DNA of 64,000 bases from Drechslerella dactyloides (GCA_020064725.1 JAGTWJ010000001.1:5270001-5334000); one strand, 5' to 3'; positions 42,813 through 55,641 are shown, counted from the first letter of the stretch. Notes: generated from the sequence alone by a model not told the origin. Made by a program: numbers and translations.

Positions 42813-45378
42813 CATGAGCCCGGCAGGCAGGCACGACCGCGGCGGGCTATGGCAACAGCTCCGGCAGGCCCCAAGGCGTCTGACCAGGCGCAAACGTAGC
42901 TGCACACGGAAAGGGACGACGAGGGACGGGACGAGGCTCAGATGCTGGACGCTAGGGCTCAGCGACGACCCTCGAGGGCATTGCGGATGGGACGAAGAGG
43001 ATTGATGATGGTTATGGCAAAGGGCAGGAACGTATGATGGCAGGATGACATTTGCGCGGCCGGCCTGCGACTGGGCGACCGTTCCGCAGCCAAGCTTCAG
43101 GCAGGCAGGCAGGCAGGCCAGTATACAAACTAGCGAGGAGGCTAGAGGGAAAGAAAAGGACAAGAATCAAGAGACAAGAGACAGGAGACAGCGGGATCGA
43201 GGGAAAAGGGAAGGGAAAAGAGGGAAAGAGAAGGCTGTATGTAATAACGATGGCCGCGACAATATGCCACAGGCTTGCTGGTGGCTGTCGGTATACTTCC
43301 TCGCTGACTCTCTCTGATTCTTTTTTTTTTTTCCTTCTGCCTGTCTGTATTTCTTTTTCCGACTCGGACTGCGCCAGAGACAGGCGGGCGAGAGGACGAA
43401 GAATAAGAAAAACAATGCGCCGCGAGCAAACCAATAACCTCGAGCACCTGTGTCGCCACACCTTTCTTACAAACTGGGGAAGAGAGGCTGCGGGCAGCAA
43501 GCAGGGCATGATGTATGTCATGTCGACTGGATCGCTCTGTAGCGAAAGAGCCCGTTTCGCAGCCGAGCAGCCATCCTGTAGGAGCGGTGGACGCAGAATA
43601 GGAAATGGGAAGGAAGCGTCTATCGCCGTTCTCTCCTTGTGCACCAGGGACGTTTGCATGACGGTACGAGGTGCCGTGAGACAAGAGTGGCTGGTGAGGG
43701 CAGCCGTGATGCAAGACCAGAAAAAAAAAAAAAAAAAAAAAAAGTACCGATCAAAAGTACTGATCAAACGGACGAACGAGGAAGGAAAAAAGGAATAAAG
43801 AACTAGAAGGCTCACGCTCGTACCAGAACCAGGCGCCAATGCGCAACATTCCATTCTCATGTCACCAATCTTTGTGCTGCTGCTGATAGACGGGATGAAG
43901 ATATCGCAGTCGACGACGATATTGCGCGATTGCAGGAAATATATATGCGACAGCAGATGGACGTTTGACGGAGTTGCGCAAGTGGGTTTCAAGGAAAAAG
44001 GAACGAAATAAAAGAGAAAAGAGTGCCACGAGAGTTGAGAAGAGCCCCGACGAGAGATAAAGTATGTCAGTATGTGATAACCCAACGCCGTGGGCGAGTG
44101 TACGTTCGGTATGTAATAAACCCAAAAAGCTGATCCAATTCGACTATCTGCTGGCGAAACGTTGAATTCGCTCCAGTCGCCACCTTCGACCGACTTGGAA
44201 ATGCTAGTTATCTCGTATCTCCGTCGCCCGCCGAGTCAACGTCCGATGGTCTGATCAAATTTCCCCAGGTTCTCCGCAGCGATTGTGCTTGCTGCCGGCC
44301 GTCTGGTGTGATGAATCGCAAAAAGCCTGTCAGTCGGAAAATATTTTGTTTTTTAAGGTTTGGGATCCAGCGTTTCACTATGCCCAGCGCAATCGAGCAA
44401 ATGACGAAAACGTGCGAGGTCAGCAAGCCGAAACGAAAGGTACCCGTTGAATGTGCTGTCTCGGGCCAGACTCCAGGGAAGCAAGCAGCGGGTGTGCGTG
44501 TGAATTGGAGAACAAAGTCGAAAATGGACAAATATGTGAAGTAAAGACGACTATGTGAAATTCGAGACAAGAAAGAGACAAGGAAGTAAGTGACTTGGGA
44601 AAAAGAGAGCTAGAGGTGCACCGCCTGGTGTTTATTCTTGAACACTGACCACACCCACACTTTGGCTCGATCGCACACCCACAAGCCTAACTCTCTTTTC
44701 TTGTCGCGGTGGAGGTGGTGGAGGTGGTGGCATACAGGTATGGCGGCGGCTGCAGTAATAACAGCAGAGACAACTGAACAACCGCCTCTTTCCCTTCTCT
44801 TGACGCTCTGGCTTTTTTGGGGGGCGGAGAACTTTATTTTTCCTTTTACTTTTTGTGGGCTTGTGAGGTGGGCTTGACCAGCTTTTTCATCTGCCTGCAC
44901 ACCGCAGAATCTCCTCCAGGGTTAACATTCTAATATGCACGGGTGCCGAACTGGACGCGGTGCCAAAAAGAGAAGATGAGGGACGGTGTAAAAGCTGCAG
45001 CGCAGGTTGAAATACTGACTAGCGCAAGGACAAGACCTGGCGGTGGAGATAACCGGAAGGAAAGCACGAAGCAAAAAGAAGAAATTAAACGAGCAAGCCC
45101 GCGACCCCTCGTGGGCTAAAGCAGGAATAAGAAAAAACACAGGGCAGGCCAGCCTCAAGTCACTGCGTGTACTCCGGACAGGACGCTCAGAATTGGGCCA
45201 TATACCTGGTTGTGAGGCCGTCGCTGGCCTTGCTTGCCTCCAGCGATATGGGCCTGAACACGGTGCTTCTTCTTTCGAGACAATTCTTAATCTTGTTTCA
45301 GAGAATCGGAATGCGGAGCAAAGCTTCGAATCAAGGTTCGGTTGATAGCACCAGAATCAAGAAGATATTTGAATCCAT
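42813..45378. other. Intergenic DNA upstream of the C2H2 gene
   Basis: No convincing gene. The long frames here (up to 357 codons on the minus strand at 43012-44085) start at non-ATG codons and translate low-complexity Ser/Phe/Leu sequence. The minus strand is pyrimidine-rich, with long T and CTTTC runs. This may be extended promoter or leader-intron sequence of the C2H2 gene. Confidence 0.45.
43721..43743. repeat. 23-base poly(A) run
   Basis: Homopolymer of 23 A on the plus strand, followed by a near-duplicate pair GTACCGATCAAAA / GTACTGATCAAAC. Slippage-prone sequence upstream of the C2H2 gene. Confidence 0.9.
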
Positions 45379-46231
45379 ATTTCTGAGATGCTTCTTGCTG
45401 CTGTGCAAGGTCGCGCACCTGCGCTGTAACCTGCAGCTCGTCGAAGCAAGGGCGATGAGGTATGGATTCACTCTGTATATCAAACCGACGAGAGCAAAAG
45501 AAAATGCGCCCTTGGTTCCAGACGAGGAAAAATGTGCGCGGGTCCGACTTACCAATCGGAATACACCAAGCTGCCACCCGCCCAGGGCGCGCTGTTGATA
45601 GCTGCAAATATTATCGCGAATCTTAAGGAACAGGAAGGTTGATGGGGAAAGTTAGCAGCAAATGTGTACAAAGATGCGGGTGACAAGCGACGCGAGAGGA
45701 GGGGAAAAAAATTGTGATGGCGTAGTGAGGCCCTGGTCCGATCTGGTCTGGTTTGTTGTTGTGGTTGTTGCGCGGCCGTGGTTGGTGGTTGGAGCACCGA
45801 ACGGTGACGGCCGCCAGCCAGCGAGAGAAGGCGAGCCTGTGTACAAATCTAGAGGACAGGGGTGGGAAAGAAACGGGATTGGTGATGACGAGATGCTGTA
45901 GGTGGGGGGGATCTGAGGCACCTGTCCTTTCGGATCCGTTGCACTGCTGTGGCTTTTAAGTTTTCTTTCCGTTCACACGTCTCAAAGGCGATACGTCGAC
46001 AACGCTGCGCAATGATTGCTTATATATCACGATGTCGCGGGTGCCCTGTTGGCACGTCGATTGCTCGTCGGCAACTTTGTCCAGCCCGGTTTGCGTCTTG
46101 ATATGCTGCAATTCGCGAGGAGGTTGATCGCAGAGCGAATGGCTGCCCTGTGCCCGCCTGCAGTGCCAGCTTCCTGGTGGAGACTTTGCAAATGAGAGTT
46201 GAATGACAGGCCGCGCTCAAATTTAAACCTT
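45379..46231 (-). promoter_or_regulatory. Second AUG-free tract with splice signals (probable leader of an unidentified or C2H2 transcript)
   Basis: The minus strand has no ATG for about 850 nt, though the plus strand has many. Inside it are an acceptor-like TATTTGCAG (about 45,601) and a perfect GTAAGT donor (about 45,553), bracketing a 45-50 nt exon-like piece. The first ATG after it (about 45,378) opens only a 15-codon ORF beginning MDSNIFLILV. The simplest reading is the spliced 5' leader of a minus-strand transcript, perhaps a distal leader of the C2H2 gene 3.3 kb downstream or an unannotated RNA. Confidence 0.4.
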
Positions 46232-49200
46232 CATTCCAGACCTGAAAGTCTCGCGGCTTGGTTTTTGAACTCTCGACGGCGGCGCATACGCCGCTAAAGC
46301 CTCTTCTTCTGGCTGCCGTGGTTGGTGAGGCGGGTCGGCATGTTGTGAGGCTGCCATAGCCGTGCCATCCCCATCCATCCAGAAGAATGCGTGCATGCTA
46401 ACCCAGGAGGCTAACTACGCCTCGACAAGGAGCCGGTGCCCAAACGGTTTACCGTTGAAAAGATGAGGCTGCTGCTAGGCAGGCATCTTCCTGAAACTGC
46501 TTGGCCAGTTAGCTTGCTGTTAAGGACATAAATTCTACGCGAGAGCATGGCACATAGTGTCAATCTGCCTGTGTTCGCGTTCGCAATCTGGAAAGATGCG
46601 GCATGGGCCTTTTGACGGCCGGCAGCACATGCCCCATGCAGTGAGCCAACCTATCAGGAGGATCTGGCGACGCAGGCGGAGATGGGCGTCGGCCGGCCTG
46701 TATCAGACCCTCTGGACAGCAAGCCATCGATTCGAGCAAGATGGGCGGAGACAGACGCCAGTGGCACACACACTTACCTGATCGGAGTAGCGTGATGTCA
46801 AGCTGATATGATGGCGGCTTGACTGGTGTACGTCCTTGGTGTTTTCCGCACCGGATAGCCAGTCGTGCGCCGCATGGAATGTACGGACGGCAACGTACGC
46901 GACCTCGCGTCTGGGGAGATCGCTCTCCTCGTCCCAGGAAAAATTACCCGTAGAATTCAAATGGCAGTCTCGAATATTCAGCGGCCGAAGCGATCCATTG
47001 CAGAGGGCGGTTAATTAATTTCAGAGCTCCCGTCGGCCGGGATCAGGCCGAGAAAGACGAGGGCTCCGCAGACTTCGCAGGCCCGCCAGATCTCGAGATC
47101 ACCGCGTTCGTTCCCCGAACCAGAAGCCAAATGGACGAGATGAGGTGGATATTAAGATCGACAGCAATGTGCTAAACGTGCCGGGCGAGCAAGGTGTCCC
47201 GACTGGGTGCTGGCCTGCATGGGTGGAACTCGAAGCTCGATGTCAAAGCTGTTTAATTGCGGTGATGGAATGCAACAGCCGATAAGATGCGCACCGGTGC
47301 ACCACCACACCGGCGCACCTCAGCCTAGGCAACAACGTTAACGTTCACCAGACAGGAATCGATCCTACATTCCATGATCCGTTCGAGCCTAGCGATTCGA
47401 CCCCCCGGCCGTCTTCTTGATATCATCCATCGCTTTTACGAACTCTGCCGAACATTCGAAAGATGAAATGCTAAGCCAGTGCTACACAACCTCGTTTCAG
47501 CGCCAGAGCGACCCCGTCCAGTAAAATTGACAATATCCTCCGTCTTCATGGGGCATCATGCTAACAACCCTATCGATTGTTTCAGGGTCGTCCTTTCCAT
47601 CGAACGCGGTCTAACGCGTCCTGCTCCCGCAAATGATCCATCAGCGAGCGGACCGGCTGCCAGCTGCCTAGGCAATACATCCAGATGGATCCATGCAGCA
47701 AATGTGGCTCATGTCCGTGATCACGCCTGCTTTCTCGGAATACTTTGTGCGCACTTATGTCATCTGGAATGCAGGTAAGTGGTGCATATCTAGCACTCAT
47801 GCATGCACACACACATATGTGCAGATCGGTACATACGCACCTACGCACAAATGTACGTGTGTGTGTACATATACAGGTAAGCTGTGCTTTAGTAATGACT
47901 CCGGATGAACGCCAACTAGGGCTAGTGCTTGTCGTCCAGAACGACTTCGTGTCATACGAGGAGGCCATCGTGCTGCATCGCAACCTCCTCAGCCAATCTC
48001 CCGCTGAGGAACTCGAGTTTAAGACATATTTAGATACTCTCACACAGCAGCAAGCCCATGTCGCACTGACAGCGGAGCGGCTGCAGCGTGTCTACAACGT
48101 TTCCTGTCCGCTTAATTAAGGTCTTATCCGGCGCAGTGTCCCGTCAAACGACCAGCGCCAGCTTCAATCAGATGCGAAGCCCTGGATGCTCGATTCACTC
48201 TTATTTTTGTGCGGGACGGTTGAAACAGCCTTTTCCCGCAAAGGCTCCCACAGTTCCCTGATTGACCGCACCGCCGCAAATGTTAACGCGCAGCTTAGGT
48301 CAGCTGACAGCCACCGCATTGGCGACGCGAGCCGACCAAGGTTTCGTGAGGCAAAGCCGGTATTCAGGGCATTCGCATTTCCAAGTGTCGAGCCTCAAGA
48401 ACTCAGTCGGACTTAACAGCCCGCATTATAGGACGGACGGCCGCTGACTGATAACAGAGAGCCTTTCGCCATCTGATGTGCGGCAAAAGCCCCTTGCGGA
48501 AAATTCTTGGAACGGACAAAACAATGGGCGAGCCACCGCAAAAGGTCGAGAATAAAGTGGCAAAGTGCTAAGCGTGGGTTTGCCCTTTGTGCGGCTAATC
48601 AATCTTGCCCGCTGATAAAATCCGACTTGCATCTCGCAGGTTCTCTCTCGGTTTTGTCCCAAACTCGTTAATATGAATCGAGCGGGGGCATGACGTGCGG
48701 GGATAACCAGTCTTGCCCTTATCCACACCAATGCATGCAACCTGAGAATGACCACACGATGACACGACCATGGGACAGCGCCCTCGTTGGGCTCATTCGA
48801 ACGCCATTGATGCAATATTGCAATTTACCAGGGCCAGGGAGCAAATTTCGCAAGTCGTCAACAGGGAATTGCCGTTCAATGCTTGCGCTTATCAAGCTGC
48901 CCTGAAGCCTTTTTCCTTGGTCTAGACAAGTATCAGATCCTATTCCGTCGTAGGCCTAGCTTTGCCGAAACGATCCTGATATAGTTCGGTTCGATGCCGC
49001 ATCGCGAGTCTCGGGCTTGCACGGTCGCATCGTGACCAAACTAGCGAGAAGGGAAAAAGAGAACCGTGCGAGATTTCCGCGGATCTGGCGAAGTCGAGGC
49101 CAATTGTACGAACGGCAATTGATCGGCGGTGGAGTGGTTCGTTTATGCAAGCAAGAGTTGGCTTGCTTGGGGTTTTTCGTCTGCCTGCTCGATCTCGCGA

Positions 49201-51321
49201 TAGGCGACATGTTTTCAGAACCGGGCCCGCTTCCAAGATACGAAAAGAGAAAACCTGCACGGCTTGTCTAGCCCCTTCATGAACCAACTGGCCAATGCAC
49301 AGTGATTTGTGGCAAGGATCCGAGTGGTTTTGACCAAGCCGATATTGCTCTTGAGCCAATGGGAAACCGCCTCGACGGCGTCGAAATCGCCCTTGAAGGC
49401 ATCACGGGATCTCCCCGTGCGGGACTTATTGTCGGCTCAAAAGCCAGACCTTCCCCTTTTTTGACATGAACTGGCTGAAATGGCAAGAGAAGCCATGTGG
49501 TGCGCAGCCTTCTGTTGTAATCCCGGTCGCACAGCCAACCTGAGAGGTCACCGACATCATAGCTGCTCGCCGGCAAAGCTGTCGCCCGAATCGCGCGCTT
49601 TTATTGGCGGCTGGACTCTGACTGTGCGTTACTCAGAAGGTTTAGATTAGCATCTCATGCCCTCCTTTGAAATTATTCTCCTAAAGCTGCAAGGCATGGC
49701 CGATAATAAGTTTTTAGACAGGACGTTATTGACTCCACGTTGTTTAACAAGTATAGACATTTCCGACCCTGGCGGTGGTAATTAGCCAACAGCCCACGAT
49801 CATGGTTGAAAGAACGAAATTTGCAGCAATAGCGAGACAGCCGCTATCATATTTCGGCTCTCTCTCATGGGAAATGAAACTCATCTCATGCGAGGCCATC
49901 TGACTGCCGTCTGCCGGACCATCGTTTGAACCGCATCCTCAGGACTGTTTGGAAAGAGCTCCAGGTAGGAAACATCGTGACCACAAATAATTTCGCCGTA
50001 AAATTGCATTTTGCGTTTCAATTCAAATTGGACTATGAAAATCTCGACCTTGAAATACTTGTCCTTGACGTGAAAGCTGGCTGCCTACGCAGAAGCCACC
50101 CTCTGATGTGATTTGTCAGTGGGCCAGCCACCATTTGCGTGGCTTTCGTGAATGTCAGCCAGCACAAGCCGGATGCTGCTGCTATTGCGACTATACCACT
50201 TACATGCACAGACAATGGCACGTCGTCTCCATCGAAATGCATTTTCTGGCCTTGGTCTCTGTCTCTTCTCTTTCCAAGGTCCAAAGAGGTAGGTAATATC
50301 CGGTCTTCAGAGAAATGGCCACCGTCTTTGCCGGACTTATCGACCAGTTCGTCCCTGCAACAAGGTACCTCCGCCGCCAACACATGCAAGCGAGGTTTTA
50401 ATCTAATCAGCCCGTCTACGTCAGAGCTGAGCTCGAGTTCATCCCTACAAGTATACTATACTATGCACATGTATGTTCCTCCTGCTCCTCCTCTTCTTCC
50501 TCCTGGCCTGCATGAGAGGAAAACCTCGGACCGGGTAGGCTGCCTGCAGGTGTCGTTACGGTTTTCTAATTCCCAACTCGGTTCACCAGGAAAGACAAGG
50601 GATCGCCGGAGCTAGCTAATCTGATAGCGTGTCGAGGGCTGGCAAAAGAGCGCTCGAGCAGGCCAGGAGACGACCGGCCGACGGAGACGCAAGCCGTGCT
50701 TGCATAAAAGAGGGGTACAGTAACTTATCACGGCAGTGAAAACACACCTGCTGAGTGGCTTGCATGAAAAACTTTTTTTCTTTCCTTGACGGAGGGCCCA
50801 CAATCGGCCCAGGAAAGCATCCAGTGTCGATGTATTCCACCAAGAATCCTTGAGGCATGCATGACTTTCTCCACAACCGGCCGTCGGTTGGCCTGTAAGT
50901 CCGTTTACGTGGACCGTTGGACTGCCTTGTCTATAACGCCCCGGCCGATAAGGATAACGGAATCGGCCTTTCCGCATTCTCCTGGCCTCTTCCTCCATTT
51001 ATTGAGGAGCGCCGAAGAGTGTGTGTGGCTTCAGGGAAGCTAGTGTCACTGCCACGAATGGCGCGGCCTTCACATCACATCACAGACAAAGCGTTGGTTC
51101 CCGCTGCTCGTGACGCTTTGTGATAGTCAGCACATAAGAGAACCGTCACAAGACAAACGTGCAGGCAGATGAGTGGTTGATGACTGAGACCCGGAGTCTC
51201 GGAACGTTAACCCATCGCCGCTCTCAGGGAGAGATTTTAATTGGCATCTGGCTACAACGACTCTTAAATATGCTGGTGATACGCTGCTATCACTGGCTTG
51301 TACATTCCCTTCCCAGAAAAT
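46232..51321. other. Gene-poor region
   Basis: Contains one coding-like pair of exons (47672-48119, separate entry) and otherwise short scattered frames on both strands. A CACACACATATGTGCA-type alternating repeat occurs near 47,805. I see no tRNA, rRNA or recognisable transposon ORF. Confidence 0.45.
47672..48119 (+). CDS. Two-exon coding segment of an unrecognised protein, 5' end unresolved
   Basis: An exon starting after an AG at about 47,671 reads AIHPDGSMQQMWLMS and VITPAFSEYFVRTYVIWNA, ends at a strong GTAAGT donor (about 47,774), and rejoins in frame after TGTGCTTTAG to VMTPDERQLGLVLVVQNDF, VSYEEAIVLHRNLLS and a helical C-terminus ending RVYNVSCPLN. Composition, splice sites and codon choice all look genuine. 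Further upstream two TTTCAG acceptors with CTAAC/CTAAG branch sites suggest more exons (47,495-47,670), but their frame does not join cleanly, so the gene may be broken or its 5' part mis-modelled. The same frame also stays open for about 100 codons beyond the stop. I do not recognise the family. Confidence 0.4.
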
Positions 51322-53095
51322 TTAGAAACGGAATATGACTTTCTGAACTTCAGCCTTATCGAATTTCTCATACGCCATCTCAGCATCCGCTATGTCCATC
51401 TGGTTGTTTGTCAAGAATCTAACAATCGAGCGAAGCACAGCTTTAGCATCCGGCACTTCTCGACAGCGTCCAGCCACGAAGGGCCCGATCGAACTAGCGG
51501 TTGCTGAAGCAATAGAGAGCGTTCCGGCTTACCTTAGCTTCTCATGGTTGCCCTTCAACAGATCAAGCGCCTCATCATACACCGACCTCACTGGACATCT
51601 GCCAAATTGTAGCTTCAGGTTTTTCGCATACATTTCCGCGCCGGAAAAGGGCAACTGCGTCGTTTTATCGCACGTCAGCTCGCTACTAACTCCCCTTTCA
51701 GCTCGATATCCGCATCGAAGAGTTGATACGGCCGCATAACGGATATGAATTCAACGGTCAGAAAAGCAAATACTCATAAAAGTCGTGACCTACATCCGCG
51801 TTGTGAACCCCGATGCTGCTAATACCTCCCCACGGACGGACCAGATCATAGGCAAATCGCAAAGCGCTACTCGATCCCACGATCTCGACTACTACATCTG
51901 CGCCCCTCCCTTCAGTGGCGTCTTGAACATGTTTCTTGATGCCGTCAATGCCGCCTTCATATGTCGCAAAATTCAGTGGTTGGGCCCCTAGCGATGCCGC
52001 AAGGCCGAGCCTAGACTCAACGGAGTCTATCACGAACACTCTCTTCGGTTTGAAAGACTGAAGGGCTACTAGGGCGCAGATGCCAACGGGGCCGAGACCA
52101 AGGACGACGAACGTTGCATCGGAAGGAGGCTGCGAAGATGGAAGCATCTTGACTGCATTGGAGGCGGCAAAGTAGCCCCTTCATATTCAGTAAGAATGTG
52201 GCGTTAGTGGTCCCTGCCGGAAGGCGTCTAGCTACGGGGATGTGGAACCCACGTTGGGAATATGTCGGCCATGAGGATGTACATCTCCTCTGGAACGTCC
52301 TCCGTGACCGCACTGACTGTTCCGTTCGCAAGTGGCACCCTCACATACTCGGCTTGCGAGCCTTCCAGCGCCGGCGAGCCGAAGAGCTTACATTTCTCAC
52401 AGCGAGATGATAGCCCATGGTTGCAGTAGAAGCAATTCCCACTATGCGGCCGTGCAAGTATGCTGTGTTAGTATTGGCAATGCATGCGGGCACTTGCGAT
52501 CGTCGCTGCGTGGCACACGTGGTTCCGCTTCTTACCATGATATCGTGAATGGCGCCACAATTTTGTCGCCAACCTTGATGTTCTTGACGGCCGGGCCTGT
52601 TTCTACGACTGTTCCAACGAACTCATGACCCTATCCGTATATATATATATCCATGGTTAGAATTCTTCCGAGATCATGTATACATAAGTAGATAAGCATG
52701 CTTAGTGACGGCCTGACCATAATAAATCCAGTCACCTCCTTCTTTTCAACTCCTCGGTAAACGTGAAGTTCACTGTGGCGGGCATGAATGAGAGATTAGC
52801 ATGTTGCGGGTCGCCAGGCCGACTGGGAATCCAATGTAACGTTAAATGCCATCGCGGAATGCTCCAGCCACGAATATATCGTGCATGAACTACCCAATTT
52901 AGGACATGATGAAGTGTTGTGCACCTCGGTCTGTCTAGTGACATCAAATCGATTGCATGCATACCTGCCGCACAGCCCCGCGTGGGTCACCCTGCAGATG
53001 ATGTCGTCAGGTTCTTGAATCGTTGGAATCGGTCGCTCCTCCACAGCAATCTTCTTAGGGCCCTTGAATACGATGGCTTTCATTGTCTTCGACAT
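51322..53095 (-). CDS. Zinc-dependent medium-chain alcohol/polyol dehydrogenase
   Basis: NAD(P)-dependent oxidation of an alcohol or sugar alcohol by a medium-chain dehydrogenase. Seven minus-strand exons join in phase to 357 residues: 52965-53095, 52718-52772, 52536-52630, 52253-52441, 51794-52178, 51533-51654 and 51322-51418. Catalytic zinc ligands are visible as Cys42 (AGLCGS) and His64-Glu65 (GHEF). The four structural-zinc cysteines are 94, 97, 100 and 108 (CGNCFYCNHG, SRC). The Rossmann glycine motif is GLGPVG at 184-189. Length and order are typical and there is no stop or frameshift, so the gene appears functional. Splice sites are GT-AG; intron 2 uses a weak GTCAGG donor and intron 4 an AAG acceptor. 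An upstream in-frame extension exists, but MSKTMKAIVF is the family-like start. The decayed arabinose-type genes next door suggest a polyol or arabinose-related substrate, by inference only. Confidence 0.9.
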
Positions 53096-54878
53096 GGCGA
53101 TTGCAAAACCGATCGGATCGAATGCTACCTGTTCGTGGCGCACTTTTCTGAAGATTGTGGGGTAGGTGTCACAATTTTGATTAAGGTTCGATTGTTCTTG
53201 CGGGGGGCTTAACCTGACGCGTTGTCGCCAATTTTGTATATCTTTCCTGTTGTTCACCAGCCGACGCTTTTCGCGCTCGGCAACTGGCTTAATAATTTGA
53301 TATTAGATATGTCGAGAGTTGGCGACAAGAGTAATAAGTCCTCTATCTTATAACTTATCCAATCTAACCTTACAAGAAACCTCGATGCAACTGATTTTCA
53401 GACGCCGATAACGTATATAACTTATAACATTCCTGCAGTTAGGTCAATGTCAGGCCACCGCAGCCGAGGTCCGAGTTCAAGTCAACTCCAGGTCGGTTAA
53501 CGGGATTCCCTGTTTAAAAACTCTCCACAAAAGCTCGGGCAAAACTTCCAGGAAGTGAATACGGTGGCGTGCGGTAATCAGCCTAAGATATTGACGTGAG
53601 ATATCCCTTTGATATTCTCATTAGGTCTATATTGGAATGATTTGAGGCGATCGGAATACAACGCTGCCACGTGTTGTCAACGGCGATCAAGGCACGTCGA
53701 AAGCGAAATGTAATATATTGTTGGACATAGTTTCTGAGTTTAAGTTCATTCGGCCAGGTGATTTTCTGTAATGTACTGAGCTCTTGATCGTGCTGGATCT
53801 GCATATTAAAATTTCGAATCCGAGTTCAGGAATCGCCTGATATATCGTGGTTCTGAAGAGTGGGGTTAGGCTAACATTACAACCTTAAATTTATTATATT
53901 GCTGACCAATATTCTCAAATTGGTATCTTGATGGTGTAGTCTACTAGCTGGGCTTTAACTGGGAGCGCTGATAGGACTGGGGGAACGTTTTTCAGGACTG
54001 AAGCACCTATGATATATTTATAAATTGTTGTAGTCGTAGGAAATTTTTCTCAATATAGTAGCGAATTAATGTTATTCGGGTACATCTTTGTCATAAGTTA
54101 GACCTTCTGGTTGTATCACAAGGCTAAAATAACGTTATACAGATAGGTCATCTCATGCGTAGAACCCGGACTATTGCAATCCAATCTGTATTGATACAGC
54201 ACCCTGCTGACTCCTGCGGCCTATTGCGACGTTGGCAAGCTGGCGAAACTCAGGGTTGACCTCAAGGGCCAGACATGGAACTTGAATTTTAACACCGACC
54301 TGTTTTCCGAGAACGCATATGGTACTCCGAGGCCATAGCGTCATATTTTGAGAGGCCATTAGTTGATTATCGGCTTTCTACCCACAATTCTCATCTCTCT
54401 GGAATAGATCTGCCGAGTCACCCGGGACGCGCCGTGTTGTATTTTTTGTGTTGAGGTAAGGTCGGGGAGGATCTTCATGGTGATCATATGACACAGGTGC
54501 AAATCTACAACGTAAATTTCCTGTCTGGAGGAAGAGGCTTCGGCATTATGATAGTCGATACTTTAGACTGGCGAGTAGCAGTGTATACATTGACCCACAT
54601 AAAACACGGATGAGACCACCACGTGCACGACAGTGTTCGTTTTTCAGGTTATCGATATAAATATACCTTTTGTAGGGAAACTTCAGAACCCTGGGCATCT
54701 CCTCTCCCTTCAGCTAATCTAGTGTGTTATTGCAATATTGGTGTAGGGAAAATATTTTGGATAGAAACAATATTATAATCATTGTCCACACATGCATATA
54801 CGGCTAACACCAAATTCCGATATATCTCGATACCGGACATCGCTAGTGAGAGGGGCATTGACCAATTCTCACAAAGCA
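53096..54878. other. AT-rich intergenic region with short coding-like scraps
   Basis: Clearly more AT-rich than the flanking genes. Minus-strand scraps such as WPNELKLRNYVQQYITF (about 53,700) and CLALEVNPEFRQLANVAI (about 54,230) look protein-like but are short and unassignable. The region may contain further decayed genes of the same locus as the adjoining pseudogenes. Confidence 0.4.
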
Positions 54879-55641
54879 TCAAGCTCCCCTATTCTCTACG
54901 TGCTCGACGTCTTCTTTGGCACTAATCTCTTCAGTACGCTCATCCGATTCCTGACGAAGTTGTTGAATATGTGATCTACTCCATCCTGGCACCCACCAAG
55001 AAGAATTGAACAGCTTATCCATGTTCTCGAGTGGCACCTTACTCATATCTGGGAACAAGGCCTAGAAGAGCAATGCGTTGGTGAAGTTGGCGACAATGAA
55101 CAATATAAAGTATTTCCATCCGACATCCTTAAGGGCGATGGGCGAAACTTGTCCAATCAAAGTATTCGTACTGTACCTGTCATACACATTAGGCAGGGTG
55201 CTCACGGGAGACTCAAGGATAAAGCACATACGCAGAAGGTGTAATTGTGGCAATAGCAACGCCTTTAGAACGTGTCGCGGTGTTAAAGATCTCCGCCTAC
55301 AAGAAGACGATCAGCATTGCAATATCATCCATTATGACTAAGTTTTTTTTTATGGATTTTACGTACTGGAATAATCCATGAGAGTAAGCCATATGCCGCA
55401 GAGAATGAGAATTGGTATAGCCAAGTCTGTATACACCGGTTAGCATAGGCGACTTTGTGGCGTGTAGAAATACCGTTACCATTATATCTCACCATAACAA
55501 TAAAGGCCCAATGTGCGCCATTGGCATCGGTTCTTCCAACAAGCTCTCCAACGAGAGCCGTGACAATAATCTAGGCAATAATGTTGACGAGCTCACCAAC
55601 AATCAACACCCATCTTCGACCAAGGCGATCTGCTTTAATAA
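54879..55641 (-). pseudogene. MFS sugar transporter, C-terminal half, decayed
   Basis: The minus strand encodes the C-terminal half of a sugar-porter MFS protein: loop motif ADRLGRRWVLIVGE, YGLLSWIIP, AEIFNTATRSKGVAIATI, LIGQVSPIALKDVGWKYF, then PDMSKVPLENMDKLF and a charged tail. These match transmembrane segments 8-12 of the family, whose normal length is about 500-540 residues; everything before segment 8 is absent. Three introns are still recognisable (for example GTACGT...CTTGTAG inside WIIP/AEIF and GTATGT...GACAG before YSTNT). Two in-frame TAG codons interrupt it (55571-55573 and 55062-55064), the latter where relatives have a hydrophobic or Trp residue. TGG-to-TAG changes in an AT-rich setting are compatible with RIP mutation. 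It ends abruptly next to the GH51 pseudogene. Confidence 0.8.

Noticed and set aside
43012..44085. 357-codon minus-strand open frame, and a 248-codon plus-strand frame at 43052-43798
   Set aside because: The minus frame starts at TTG. Both cross a 23-A run and translate low-complexity Ser/Phe/Leu or Arg/Lys/Gly; the length reflects strand-biased composition, not a gene.
47011..47155. Minus-strand open piece with WRACEVCGALVFLG, reminiscent of the LUC7 second zinc-finger entry
   Set aside because: Only about a dozen residues resemble LUC7, the following LADHF-type block is absent, and there is no start or acceptor.
51322..53095. Zinc dehydrogenase as a pseudogene because its ORFs lie in different frames
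   Set aside because: All frame changes are explained by six phase-consistent introns, and all zinc ligands and the GLGPVG motif are intact.
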